Assembly: GCA_033063855.1 (NCBI GenBank)
Contig: CP093831.1
Coordinates: 17,856,001 to 17,920,000 of the forward strand
Source: Smittia aterrima
Lineage: Eukaryota; Arthropoda; Insecta; Diptera; Chironomidae
DNA: 64,000 bases
Direction of reading: 5' to 3'
The translations under genes and the position numbers were made by a program. Positions 22,101 to 34,255 of the stretch are shown here, piece after piece (within the stretch, counting starts at the first letter, position 1; each line of letters opens with the position of its first letter). Below the pieces are notes generated by a model. The model was given only the letters and a program-made list of their open reading frames with translations, had not been told where the DNA came from and did not search any database.

Positions 22101-25100
22101 CCTCTTTTAGGCGGGAAAGGAAAAGTGTCAATATTTTCCTCGAGTTTATAATTCGTTTTAGACATTAGGCTCGTCATAAATCTACTGAATTCTTCTACCG
22201 AAGCACTTTATCCAATTCGCATATTTCTCTCGTGCCGAGTCGTTCTGAAAAATATTTACATTCGTGATGTTCACTGTTCACCACCCCAAGCCATAAATAT
22301 GCGTGAAATAGATGAAAGTCGTTTGGTAAAATGAAGCTATGATATTTTACTGCGCTAACATGTTCTCTGATCTACCAATACCGAGAGCCTTATAATCTTA
22401 CGGAAGATGAGATTATTGTCTTTTGCATTCATGAGATATTTCTGCATCTAAATCATAAATTTACGAGAGGATGGTCTTCGTTCCTTGATATTTTATGGGC
22501 AATTCAAATCCCGAACGACAATGGAGATTTAAATACAAATCCTTGAATAATTCAAAAGTCTCCTGCGGTTCGCCTTCAAGCTCACGTCGTAAAAAAAGAA
22601 CGACGTGAAGAGGAACAAGAACGAAAGCTGAACAAACAATTTGATCGAGTCACGGATTTCCCGATTTCCACTTACCACTGATGTTATGATGAGTGCCAGA
22701 ACAATGATTATCACAAGGAGTGCTATTAAAATCCCTCTCCAGTTTCGTTGACTTGGATTGGCGGACACCAGCTGCAAGAAAAAGGAAGGAAAAGAAAGAA
22801 AACACATTAGACTTGACGAATATTTTTTATTAAAGTGAGTGAGCTTTAAGGAAAAGCTAGCCAATAAATTTCGATAATCATAAGGGAGCTTCAAATTGAA
22901 GGGCATTGAGAGGGATGAGTATGTGAAGTTTGATGCCAACAGCACATGCTTACAACTTACAAGAAAGAAAAGGCCACGCAAGCATCTTGCCTCAGAGAGT
23001 GGGAGAGAAATATTTCCCAATGCCTTCGAAGGAATTGAAGAAATTTCTAATGTAAATACGCAACAAAAAAAGCGACACGCTTGAAGCTAGAGAATCTTTG
23101 CTCGTTTCTTTTCAGCGAATAAAGAAGTAAGCTGTTATTTAAGGCATAAAGGATTTTGCCATTTTGCAGCTTTCTGACTGATAGCACAATCAAAACATTA
23201 AGCTGGCAAGAAATAAACATTTTGGCAAAGAAACGTGAGAATGAAAAAGTTTTCAGGATTTTCCTGTCGCCTGCGAAAAAATCATTAAACAGAGCAAATC
23301 TTCTTTTACGGTCACAGAATGTTCTAGTTTTCTTCAAATAGATTCTCAATTATCGATTTGCTCTTTTCACTTCTTCATTAGCTCATCAGTGTCGCAGACC
23401 ACGTATATCTCGAGTAGATTGATTGATTGACTGGCTGGGTCGGCACACATCCTATTTCTAGCTCAGCATCATCAATAAAGTGAACAATCTGTCTGAAAAG
23501 TTTCCCTTCCGCTCTTGGTTTCATGCTTCAAGTTATCGATATGTCCTCGTTGAATTAACTAAGATAATTTCGCGTCATGTTGTTAGGCGAACGGTGAAAG
23601 CGTGTGATTCATTGAAATGGAAACCTTTCTCCTTGAAAGAAAACTCGCTCAGATATCTTCGTTCGTTACTAACTAAGCTTTGTTTTTATCTCTCGCATTT
23701 CTGATAATTTTCAAGTGGGATGAACACGCTTCCGACTTATGAGCTTTCATTCAGTGTGAAATTGACTTTTAATAGATTGTCTTGCGTTAAAGGATTTCAT
23801 CGTCAATGAAACGTGTAAAAACTTTGTCTTCTTCATATTCGTCGTCTGCTGACTCGTCAAGAGCTAAGAAATCAATTTGAACCCTCATCAAGCGTCAAAG
23901 TAAAATTTCATTAGACTTCAATCTCTCACTCGCTTCATGTTTTTTATTTCTCTTGAAGTCTTTACCCATCAGACATTTGCCAGATGGAGACGACGGTTCT
24001 TCTACTTCATTAGGAATCACTTTTCCTTCTTAACGCCATTAGCACAAGCTACATTACGATTCATTAGACGAGGACCGGAAAAGTAAACAGAATTCGATTA
24101 ATCGAGTAGGCAAAAGCTCATTTCGGGGTGAGTTTTTCAGGAAGCTTTTTTGACTCGATTGATTTCTTCAATTTATTCAAAAATCAAGCGTGCGCCATAA
24201 GCAACACTCCTTGGTGATATCTCCTTCTTATTCCACCTCGTTTCAGGATTGGAAGTAAAAGCCACAACTCAATGGAAGAAATCTGGTGAAACATTAATCA
24301 TACACACCTAAACGACACTCATAAATTTTGTGCGGAAAGAAGAAGTTTAATTATTATTAATGTTGTCGCATGTATGCTCAGATAGCATGACAACATATCT
24401 CTCGAGGGTGAGAACAACAAATAAGCGTAATGAGACCATGAATGCAAACATACATCAGAGTTTATTATCACTTACAAAAGGCAACCTCCGACACATCACA
24501 TTCAGGGAGATATTAAGTGTCTCTATGAGAAGATTTTCATCTGCTGATTGATATATTTCGTGTAAGAGGGAAAACAATTCCATGGGAACTTTTATCGGTA
24601 AAGCACTCGATGGATTGAGGAAAAAGGAAGTCGATGGAAATCCATCAAACGAAACGGAATTTGGGAGCATAAAAGAGAAGAGATTCATGTGGTGTTCCAT
24701 TTATTGGATTCGTAAACTTGTTTGTTTAGCCCAATTTCACCCACGAACCAAATCCAAAGTCTTCTTATGATTTATTCCAATATAAAGATAAATGTTTTAC
24801 GAATGCGAAAAACTTTTCTAATATGAGAAAGGTTGAACGCTTTTACTGTGTCACGTCACATGACTCAGTTGTTTCAGAAACGTCACCGAAGTTTTTTTTT
24901 TCTTTTGGCCGGGAATGGTTTTGCGCAAAGTCAATTTGAAGCTCCATGTGTGTAGCATAAGCCTTGGAGCTTTCAGTTAAGAGGAGAGATTCAGAAAATT
25001 GCTGACTGAATTTATCAAATTTTCATGCACGTTGCCTTTATTTCTGTCACATGAAACCTACACAACCGACATCAAAAGCAAAGTAAAGGCATCTTATGAC

Positions 25101-26732
25101 AGTTGTAGCTACCTAGTTCAGTCTATGATGTGAATTTGAATACCTCTGAAAGCTTTATTTTAACGTGAAATGCAAATTTTTATTCAAGTTCGGTAGATCG
25201 ATTTTCAGTCCCCGAAAGGGTAAATTGTGAGAGGAAAAAGCTGCAAAGTGAACCGCGTTGATGTGTCGTACTTTGTCATTCAAATTTGTTTTGAGAACTG
25301 TTGAAACCTGAATTTGCATTTCAATGAATGAACATTGTGGCGATGGTGTAAATAGAATCTCCATGAGTGATCTCTCGAACGATTCGCATAATGTTGTTAA
25401 CACGTCATTAAGTTCTCAGGAAAATTGTCAATAATCCGAAAGTCAGGAGGCTTTTATCGTTGAAATTTGAAAATTTGAATTTCTGTTTGTGAGGTTTTTG
25501 ACCTTTATTCTTGGCAATGAATTTAGGACGTGACATAAATCGCTCCAAGTATTTTTCTAGGCAACAAACTATCTTGCAAATTTACTCGCGTCATTTTTAT
25601 TTATTCATGACTTAGCTGCTATGCTTTGAGTTTGATAAATACTGAACTTTATATTGTCTTCAGTTTCTTTTATTGATTCTTTGATAAAATTACGCTTTAT
25701 GTGTTTGCTCACGCAATGAATCGCAAGTTTATTGTTCGCATTGATTTTAATACTAAAGCTTCTTTTTTCTTTTGTCCGCATTGTTCGAATTGCTTCAAGT
25801 CATTGAAAATAATTGTGAAAGCGTTCTTGATTGCACATTAAAGACGTGAATTTGAGTTGTCGAACAAATTCAAATACTTGACGCGTTTACAACCGAATAA
25901 AGATTTATTGCTTTCGGACGTTTGTGATTATCAAACTTTTCACTCAGAAATATTCGAGAATTCATTTTATTTGCTCTGGTGAAGTGAACGTGTTATTTCC
26001 GTTTCATCATGAGCAACGTGAAGAAAATCAAATAAAAACGATCATAAAAGCGTTTTCAATATGGCTTCAACAAAAAAGCGAGTGAATTGTAAATGTTGTC
26101 GTGAAATTTCTTCAATAACATGTTTGAAAATATTTTTTTGTTGTGCGAGAAAATATTTATTTATCTTCATTACATTATTATGTTTGTAGCGTAGACATTT
26201 CGTCTTTTTGTCGCTCTTTTCCTTTGATAGACAATTTGTCATGGTCGATGGTTTCATGCAGAGAAGCGGAGCGAGAAGAGAAATTGACTCGGTTTGATAT
26301 TTAACGAGAAAGTTAAGCTTTTGCAAAAGCTTCACCCATTAGACTTCACTCTTTTGATATCGGAAGAACAATTTAACTTTCTATCGAACTTTATAGATTT
26401 AATTTTAATTGCAGCCATAAAATGAGCTCAAACTTTTTATAGTTTCCTACCAGCGCAACATCAGGAGCCGCAATAGCTCGTCAATTCGATATCAAATAGA
26501 AATATTTCCATCACGAACAATTTAATTACTCTCTGTTCGAGAGGGCTGCTTGATTGAACGGTTATCGCTCAAGGCTTCAATGGCTTAATCTTGATAGAGC
26601 GGAGAGGTTTAATGAGCGAAGGCTTTCAACGAGGAGTGGCTTATTTATGCGTGAACAAAATAATTGCGGGCTCCAAGAAAAATCAATATATCTACACAAA
26701 CTCACCTCGTCATCGTAGTTATCCTCTCCCAT
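13136..26732 (-). CDS. Dpp10: Membrane-anchored S9B dipeptidyl peptidase, DPP10-like but catalytically intact
   Basis: Type II membrane serine peptidase that would cleave N-terminal X-Pro/X-Ala dipeptides at the cell surface. Coding exons in transcript order: 26732-26706, 22771-22676, 19228-19111, 19050-18956, 18450-18323, 18258-18168, 18109-17992, 17565-17400, 15605-15489, 15318-15195, 15122-15008, 14864-14750, 14691-13868, 13802-13701, 13631-13513, 13446-13261, 13195-13136. They total 2601 bases (866 residues) and every junction keeps frame. The start is a nine-codon exon, MGEDNYDDE. The membrane segment (about residues 21-43) is preceded by NPSQRNWRG, as in vertebrate DPP6/DPP10. A beta-propeller follows, with the DWLYEE double Glu, then an alpha/beta hydrolase domain with GWSYGG (Ser714), HGTADDN (Asp791) and DEGHN (His823). 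Vertebrate DPP6/DPP10 lack the Ser; here the full triad is present. An acidic low-complexity insert lies between Cys474 and Cys527. Introns 1 and 2 are about 3.9 and 3.4 kb. The exact Drosophila orthologue (Dpp10 or omega) is uncertain. Confidence 0.9.
19229..22675 (-). other. Long intron 2 of the dipeptidyl peptidase gene
   Basis: Separates the membrane-segment exon from the first extracellular exon. I see no nested gene; open frames here are short and without motifs. The donor (GTAAGT) at 22675 and the acceptor (TTCTATTTCAG) before 19228 are good. Confidence 0.7.
22772..26705 (-). other. Long intron 1 of the dipeptidyl peptidase gene
   Basis: Lies between the nine-codon first coding exon and the membrane-anchor exon, with donor GTGAGT and acceptor TTTTTCTTGCAG. 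No nested gene seen. Vertebrate DPP6/DPP10 also have variable short N-terminal exons ahead of the membrane exon, so alternative first exons could sit here or further upstream. Confidence 0.6.
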
Positions 26733-29700
26733 TTCTGCAAAATTTCTTTCTGCCTCGCTTTACTCAAACACTAAATTTTTCACTCGCTGATTTCCTCACG
26801 GCAGAGGCATAAAACTTTGATCCAATTTGCAGCAGCGACGAGATATATTTTTATTTTATTGCGCCACAAATTTTATTACTCTCGGTAGAGCGAAGATCTC
26901 AGTGTTTCTGTAATTCAAATGATTTTTCACTTTCTCCGTGAGTTTTCCTTTGCTTCCTTTCACTTGTAAATTCCTTTTTATTATTTTAATTCTTTGTTTT
27001 CCTTCTATCTCTCTCTCTTTCTTCCTCACGATGAATATTTATGGAGTTCTCATCAGCAAGACGAAGAAAGTTGTTGATGTAAATTTCACTTTTTCTTCTC
27101 ACTTCTCTCAGCACCTTGTTCCAAGCATAACACTTGTGAGATGAATGGCTTTACGTTTCTAGAATATTCAATTTGAATGAATTAACTATCGGAGGGTTGG
27201 ATTGAAAAAAATGAGGATTTGGTGTGGAAGCTTTGAAACGGGCTTTTTCTGTTAATCTTTCTTATAAGGGTGAGCTTTGTTTCGCAAGCTTTCAAGCGCG
27301 AAGCTTTTTCTCAACCACAATTCTCGCTTTAAGAAGAAGAGCATACAATTCTGTAGCTAGTGGCTCCAAGCAATGCTTAACAACTTCTTATTCGTTTCGG
27401 CTCATTCAAACTTCGAACATTACTGTGAATCCTTCCTTTTTGTTGCTCGTAATCTCATAAGTTTATGATTCGTAGAAAGAATTCAGAAGTCTTAGGGATC
27501 CAACAACAGTTTACATGTGAGGCTTCGGACAAGAGAAACACAATTTAGATTAAATGGAAGATTAAAGATAATTCTCATGCAAAACACACTCAAGAAATTA
27601 CGTGAAGCGAACTTTTCTTCATCTCTACTTCACGACGGACTTGATAAGAGTTTGCTGCATTAATATCAAATGAGTCGTAAAGTTTTCCCATTCAACGACA
27701 TTGCGTCGCGTGAATTTTTATCAATCCTTTTGTCTCTGCGCGTGTATGGAACATAAATGAAATGTAAATTTCAAGTACTTCGTAGCTTGCTTCGTAGTCT
27801 TTCGATTGTTTTTGTCTCGTCGTTGTTGAAGAAAAAGGGAACTAAGTTATGTTAATAGAATTGAGCAACACGAAGCGCCTCGTATAATTACGCGGTTTTA
27901 TTATCATAATACGATATTTTCTCTCTGTTCCAACGGATGTTTCACCGCATTATGCAAGAGATTGATGCAATTATGACTTTTACGTTTCAATGATTTATTT
28001 GATTATTCAGTTGAGCTTTAATATTTTAACGATCTCGAAATAATGAAAGTTTCACTTACTCGAAGCTTTTAAGCCTACACATTCTCATTAAAGAATAATT
28101 TCTAATCCCTTTTGCAAGCAAGCTCCGTTTAAAAATTGAAACGCTCGGATATTTATGAAGGCTAAACCGCAACATGTTTGCGTAAATTTTCGGGAAAAGA
28201 AAAAACTTTGCCGTCTCATGTTTTGATCCTAAAAATTGACCGAAAATACCAAGGAAACTTTATTGTTTCCTCGGACAACGGGGAAAGTTTTGAACTCCCT
28301 CTTTTCCAACTAGACAAAAAGAAGTATTCGTTTAATATACGATTGTTTACATTGCAAGCTTTGAGTTATCTATGGTCAGTTATGTTGATAGAACTTGAAA
28401 TCTAAGCATTGAACTTTAGCTTCTGGTTTCATCCAAATTTTCGAGCTTTATCTTAAAGCTTTTAAGTGAAAGGTTGGAAACTTTAGAATGTAAGAATGGG
28501 GAGTCTTGAAAATATCTGCAAGAAATATGATAAACCAAGAGGAATCTGGAAGATGTTAATTGTTAGACAAAGCTTCAACAGGAGAAAGCACAAGCTTTTC
28601 CAAGAATAAAATTTAATACTCTTTGAACTTTACGAAACTTAAAGATTTTCATTATAAAGTTTACGTTTGTTTACTATCCCTTTAGCGTCTTTAGAAGTTC
28701 AGCAGCTCACACAAGTTTTTTCTTCTTCTCAAAATCTGAGAAAATTTATGTTTCGGTTGTAAACTTTCAACACTTTCTGATGCACAAACGAAGAAATAAA
28801 GTTTATTAGTTCAATCTACTCAAAGTCTGTTTCTTTTTTTTAAGTCGCAATCTTTCATTCAAAAGAGTGTCTGCGTATATTGTTTCAAGTGAAATAAACT
28901 GCGGGATCTAAAGTAAACACGACGAGGTACATTTAACGAGGCTTATTAATAGTCTCAGCGTGATGAGAAACGAAAATCTGAGTTTCTTAAACAGAAAAAC
29001 TGTTTTTTGTCAATCTCAGATTTCAAGCTGTCATTTCTGAGATGAATGAACTGACCTGACTAGGTCAATTATACTGGAAGAAATATGGTTCTCGATGCCA
29101 ACGCTCGAAATAAATGTAAATTGATTCTGATTTTTGATAGGATTATGTTCGCGATGGAATTAACGAGCTGAAAACTTTTCTCATTAATTCTTTCTCGAGT
29201 TTTTTTTTTCGTTCATGTCTTGAATGACGAAACGATGTTATTAAATGATTGGCAAATTAATTTCCCTCTTCTGACGATTTCTCATTTTCCCTCAGTCTGA
29301 GTTTTTCAATATTCAATTGCTCACATGTAAACGGAATAATTTAATTTCATGATCCGATCACATCGTTTGCTTTCAATTTCCAAACGAGAAAACTTCATTA
29401 TCGATTAACTTTCGCTTTGATTTGCATGATTTGCAGAAAACACGTTCGGTAGTCGCTCTTCATGCATAATATAAAAGCTCAAAGTTTCAATCGCACAACA
29501 CGGAAGCAAATTGCGAGCCTCTAACGAATTGATTCCCAGTTTCGCATCAAACCAATTTCCTTTTCAATTTTCCGAAAATAATAAAAATGTAATCAAATTG
29601 CCGTTCCCGACCTCGCACAAGGGAGAAACTTTCACCGCACACTTTTCGCTATTTCCTTCTGGTTGCTGGAGATTTTTTTTATTGATTTTTCAGAGACAAG

Positions 29701-32645
29701 TCGTCGCGACAGGCCAATTTAAATGGGTCCGAACGGTTTGAAGGATATTTTCTGACTGAAACTCTGATGAAATGTTTCTTCCCGTCTCGGCTCTGACAAG
29801 GTTTCTCTCGGAATGTTTGCCAAAGTCGGTTGAGATAATGGAAGTAACAAAGCGACGGGAAAATGAGCGAGAGCGGAGGAAAAGCACGTGAAACACAGAT
29901 GCCGAGATGTCTAAGGGAAAGATTTTAACTTTCTGGTGAATTAAAAAGCGAATCATGAAAAATATTTTTTGCATTTTCATAAAATATGTTTAAAATTTTG
30001 AAAATACTTCAAATATTTCGTATATTTAACTAAAGTTTAACCACGCTTTACATAAGCATCACAACAAAGCTTCCACTGACTCACTCCTGGAATGTTTCCA
30101 ATTTAAATCTTCTCATTTTCATCTCAATTTTCAACAAAAATTTTCTCTTTGTGGATTTACTTTTTTCGTTGTTTCACTTCACGTCACGACATGATCAAAC
30201 TTTTCGTCTTTGTAACTAAAGAACACATTGCTGAGACCTAATTTGAAGTGAAATTTTTATTCCCAACCAGTCACAAAATAAAATATCTTGAACTACAATT
30301 ACTACGAACGCTTCTGCTAAAGAACTCGAACAGGAATGCACCGGAGAACGGAAAACTTGAGGGAAAAGCTTTCGTATTTTTCGAGTCATGCGCATTTGAT
30401 AAATTCTAAAAATAAAAGTTTTATCTCGTGACTGGAAGGTTTCTTCTTTAGTTGTGCTGAGTTTCGCGATGTGAACATGAAAGAAAGAAAGGTTATTAAA
30501 ACAATCTCTTGAATTTACTTACAAGACTTTTGTGTGTCACTTCTAGCTTTAAGCGGTCAGCGAGGAAGCTTTATCTTCTCAGGTTGCTTGTAAAATGCAA
30601 ACTCTTAAGTAATAAACAAAGAAATGGGTCGACAGGCTTGTTCAACATCATTATTTGATGACAAATGACCTTCCTGTTTTATTGTTTGAGTTCAAAATGA
30701 CGAACCCAACCATCAGGGAGAATAACAAACATTTTTTTTTATCGGAATGCGTCATCAAAAAATATTTTACACATGCGGAATTAACTTGACGAATCAGCAG
30801 TAAAAAAGTTTCCAACGAACGATTTTTTTTTCATTACTTTAATTCGTTAATCTCTTTTTGATGATTTTTGCGCGGGCGAGTTGAGAAAATTGTTGAAAGA
30901 CTGATGAAGTCTGGCGAATCTTTGAAGTTAAAAAATGTACTGCGATTGTATTATAGGATCCGAAGATTTTATCAGATTATTCACGATTCAAAGGCGCCAA
31001 CCTCGTTTATATTTTCGACGATAATCACGAGGAAAAAATATTTTTCATGTTGTCATCAAATCTCATTCCCGTTTCTTGTTCTGAACAGAATAAAAGGCAA
31101 CTTATTTCCCATTTTTTCAGCCATGAGTTTTGTTCCATTTCATTGGAGAAATACAATGAAAATATTTGTTAAGAATCTCATTTTGTTGAGTTAGAAAGAA
31201 AGAATTTCTTTAATAAACAAGAAGTTCCTTACGTTCTTAATTTAATCACAAAGTCTTTAGCATTGTACTGACAAAACACTGAAAATCTCCTTTGACAGAG
31301 ATGAGTATCTTCAGATTCTTTTTGACAATGCTAATTCCCTATCTACCGATTGCTAAAAGCTCTTCATCATAAGCATCATAAGAAACTGTTTCAACAGTCT
31401 TCGCTCTCAAAGCTCTTGAAAAATTCAATAAGGTTTTTGATTGATAATTGTTTATTCATTGGAATAATTGCCCGAATCCCTTGAAGAATGAATTTTTGAT
31501 TCAGAAGTGAACAAAAGCTGCTGCAGGATTTAATGCTTTACAACCATTAAAATCGCATTGCTTCTTATGGTCGAGTACTACGTTATTCGACTAATGTACG
31601 AGATTCACTTTTCAGTGGAAACTTTTTAGTCATCGAGGATTCTCCTAAAGCGATTTTTACTTGAAACTTTTTTATGCTGCACAGATGCTGAACAACCATA
31701 AAGATAATTGAGCATAAGTTTCATTTCATTATAGCTTTAAATTTGGAAACTTTTTTTTCACCATTAACTTTATCTATAACGAGAAGATTGCCTGAAGCTC
31801 CCCGATGCATTATAAATCCGCGCAATCAATTTCCATGTCGTTCTTGACGACAACGTCGTATCTCATCCTTGTCTATATGGAAGCCGGATAATCATGAAGG
31901 ATGAGACTTCGTCGTTCTCGTTGTCGTCTCTGGTGGTTGACTTCAATAACTCACATGGAAGGGTTTCAATCAATATCTGAACGTGAAACGAATAACTTAA
32001 AATTAAAGATTGATTGTCATTGAGTAAACATTCGAATCATTGATTAATGGGAAAGATTCTGAGTCAGAATTTCTGACCGCTCAGCATTAAATGTCTCATT
32101 TAAATTCTCTTAAATTTCATCAAACACACCAGGTGCTAAACCTCACCTCTGAGGATAAATTGCTGGTTAATTTAAGTCTAACGATTTGAAGGTCTCGCGC
32201 TCAACTAGTGGCCGATAAAAATTCGCAAATGGAAGCACGAAACGGATGAGAAATAATTTATTGAATGCTTATTGTTGCACAAACGAATCGGATTTTCTTC
32301 TGCTTGCTCCATCCGCCAGATAAATTGCTCGCAATATAAATCAAGAGCGGTGTTCATACATGCAAACAATGAAACCGATAAACTTCGTTTATGGCCCGAG
32401 CAGACTTCGGCATTTACGGCATGAGTCTTTGAAATATGATTTGAGTGTTGAAGTGATTAGTTTACGACTCGTTAATGTATTTTCGTTTGAGAACCTTAAG
32501 ATTTTATGAAACAAATGCTTTAATGGAATGCCGATCTCAACAAAAATTATGGTACTCCCGTTCGAATACTAAACTCTCTGTTGTTTCGATATTTGGAGAA
32601 ATCCTGAAATCAAAATCTTAAACAAATATTTTAATTTCAATTCAA
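26733..32645. other. Intergenic, one hairpin, no supportable gene
   Basis: Should contain the 5' UTR and promoter of the dipeptidyl peptidase near its left end, but I cannot place them. All open frames are short and motif-free. A nested inverted repeat lies at 31846-31928 and is listed separately. Confidence 0.5.
31846..31928. repeat. Nested inverted repeat / potential RNA hairpin
   Basis: GACGACAACG at 31846-31855 pairs with CGTTGTCGTC at 31919-31928, and TCTCATCCTT at 31861-31870 pairs with AAGGATGAGA at 31897-31906. The two ten-base stems are separated by a 5/12-base internal loop and closed by a 26-base loop. Overall size is similar to a microRNA precursor, but the large internal loop is atypical. 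Confidence 0.5.
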
Positions 32646-32646
32646 T

Positions 32647-32652
32647 TTTATT
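32647..32652 (-). terminator. Polyadenylation signal of the LRR-BTB gene
   Basis: AATAAA on the minus strand, about 40 bases past the stop codon. Confidence 0.55.
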
Positions 32653-32693
32653 AAATCTTTCTTAAAAGTCTCATTCGACTTAATAGATTACAA

Positions 32694-33818
32694 CTAAGAT
32701 TTCAATTTCAAGGTCTTCATTAATTCTTCGGGATTGTCAATCATCGAATCATTGACATCTTTGGAATTGCATTGGATCTCGTTGAAAGCGGCCAACTTAA
32801 TTTTATCTGATTTGTGGAGATGTCCGAAGATGAAAATGTCTCTAGCGTTATCAGCTTCAAGATTTTCTAAAATGATATTCTCGCATTCCAATTTTAACTG
32901 TGGGACATCGTAATAATCGGCGAGTTTGTAGATATCCATCGCATTCTCAATTTCTGGCGGTTCTTGGCTGTACATACATTTAATGAACTCTTCTACTACC
33001 TCTGGACTGAAATCGTTGATGACGAATTGTCTATTTTGCTTTTCGACGAAATTGCCTTCAAAGATTGTCAAGAAAACTTTGCTGTTCATCGCCAAAATCG
33101 CCCGGTGCACTTTAAATTCTTTTGGCCCAACGACGACTGAAAAGTCCGAAATATTTCCTGATTCCAATAATTTAGAAAAGTTCAGATTTCTCGCTGGTTT
33201 TGTCGGCTCAACTTTCACCGGACTTTGACATCTCGAATCAATGATTTCCATCAACTTTTTCAGCGACTCAACTGGAAAAGATGGTTGGATCCCAACTTCG
33301 TCCAAATTTCGATTGACACTAAAATAAACGTCGATCGTGTCGTTTCGAGAGAAATCCACTTCAATCAACCGATCATTCATTATCGGGGCCAAAACTTTTG
33401 AGCTTACGGATTTAATTTTGTTATCGTTGAAACGAAGGATTTCCAGATTCGGAGTGTTAATCAACAAATCGTCAGGCAGCGATGTCAAAGGATTTTTCGT
33501 CACTGACAAGAATGTTAGCTTTTCGAGTGATTGAAGATCATGACACGTTATTGACTTTAATCCACAATTAGTGATTTCAAGATGAGTAAGCTGAGGAATT
33601 AAAACTCTGAGATCCCGCGGAAAGAACACAAACGGCGTGTCTTGAATAAAAAGTCCTTTTACGTCTTCGAAGTTTTTACCTTCTTCATGAGATCCGGTAA
33701 TTGATTTGATTTTTGTAATTGGTCGATGTTCCGGAAGCTTAATGAAGCAACTATAATATCCGTTGTTTCTAGTCGATTGACCCCAGAATCCTTCTTTGAA
33801 AACTGCGTTGATATCCAT
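32694..33818 (-). CDS. Single-exon LRR-BTB protein (374 aa)
   Basis: The first ATG of the frame is at 33818 (context AAAATGG); the open frame runs 23 codons further up but only from a non-ATG codon. Residues 1-70 match the N-terminal cap seen in many mosquito/midge LRR proteins (GSHEEGKNFEDVKGLFI). About 70-165 are leucine-rich repeats (QLTHLEITNCGLKSI, NPLTSLPDDLLINTPNL, FNDNKIKSV). About 212-320 are a BTB/POZ domain (SDFSVVVGPKEFKVHRAILA, ...MYSQEPPEIENAMDIYKLAD), and the last 50 residues resemble the start of a BACK helix region. There is no signal peptide, so it is cytoplasmic. BTB proteins of the speckle-type class recruit substrates to Cullin-3 ubiquitin ligases; here the LRRs would replace the usual MATH domain as substrate binder (inference). 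A TATA box at 33922-33929 and lack of introns suggest a compact, possibly retro-derived or lineage-expanded gene. Confidence 0.85.
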   Translation of the reverse strand: MDINAVFKEGFWGQSTRNNGYYSCFIKLPEHRPITKIKSITGSHEEGKNFEDVKGLFIQDTPFVFFPRDLRVLIPQLTHLEITNCGLKSITCHDLQSLEKLTFLSVTKNPLTSLPDDLLINTPNLEILRFNDNKIKSVSSKVLAPIMNDRLIEVDFSRNDTIDVYFSVNRNLDEVGIQPSFPVESLKKLMEIIDSRCQSPVKVEPTKPARNLNFSKLLESGNISDFSVVVGPKEFKVHRAILAMNSKVFLTIFEGNFVEKQNRQFVINDFSPEVVEEFIKCMYSQEPPEIENAMDIYKLADYYDVPQLKLECENIILENLEADNARDIFIFGHLHKSDKIKLAAFNEIQCNSKDVNDSMIDNPEELMKTLKLKS

Positions 33819-33921
33819 TTTTATTTTGAGAAAATATAGGAAATATTTTTTCTTCACTTTTGAACGTCTTGTTACCTTGACAATCAAACTTTAAATGTGA
33901 ATTTGGTAGAGAATCCTGAAC

Positions 33922-33929
33922 CTTTTATA
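33922..33929 (-). promoter_or_regulatory. TATA box of the LRR-BTB gene
   Basis: TATAAAAG on the minus strand, about 105 bases before the ATG at 33818, predicting a start near 33899. The TATA position places the upstream non-ATG part of the frame in the 5' UTR. Confidence 0.55.
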
Positions 33930-34255
33930 TGTTTTTAACCCCAGTAATCTTATGGGGTTTTAATTATCTTAAAGGGTTGGAATTTCTCGAAAGGTAATCA
34001 GGTAGATTAATCTTAAAACGTTTACCTAAATTTCATCTTCTCTAGAAGTTTTGACAAATTGAAACTGAAAATTTCTTGTTTTTGCTTGATAAAGCGACAA
34101 AATATTTTGTAAATCCTTTGAGTTTGATGAAACTTTATGCTTTATTTCAGTTTAATTTGGATTTATTTGCTGAAAGCTTCTGACTCATGTTTAATAACTC
34201 TATCATTTTAGGGAAACAACTGGACATCAATAAAGCGGCGAGTATTGCCAGCAAT

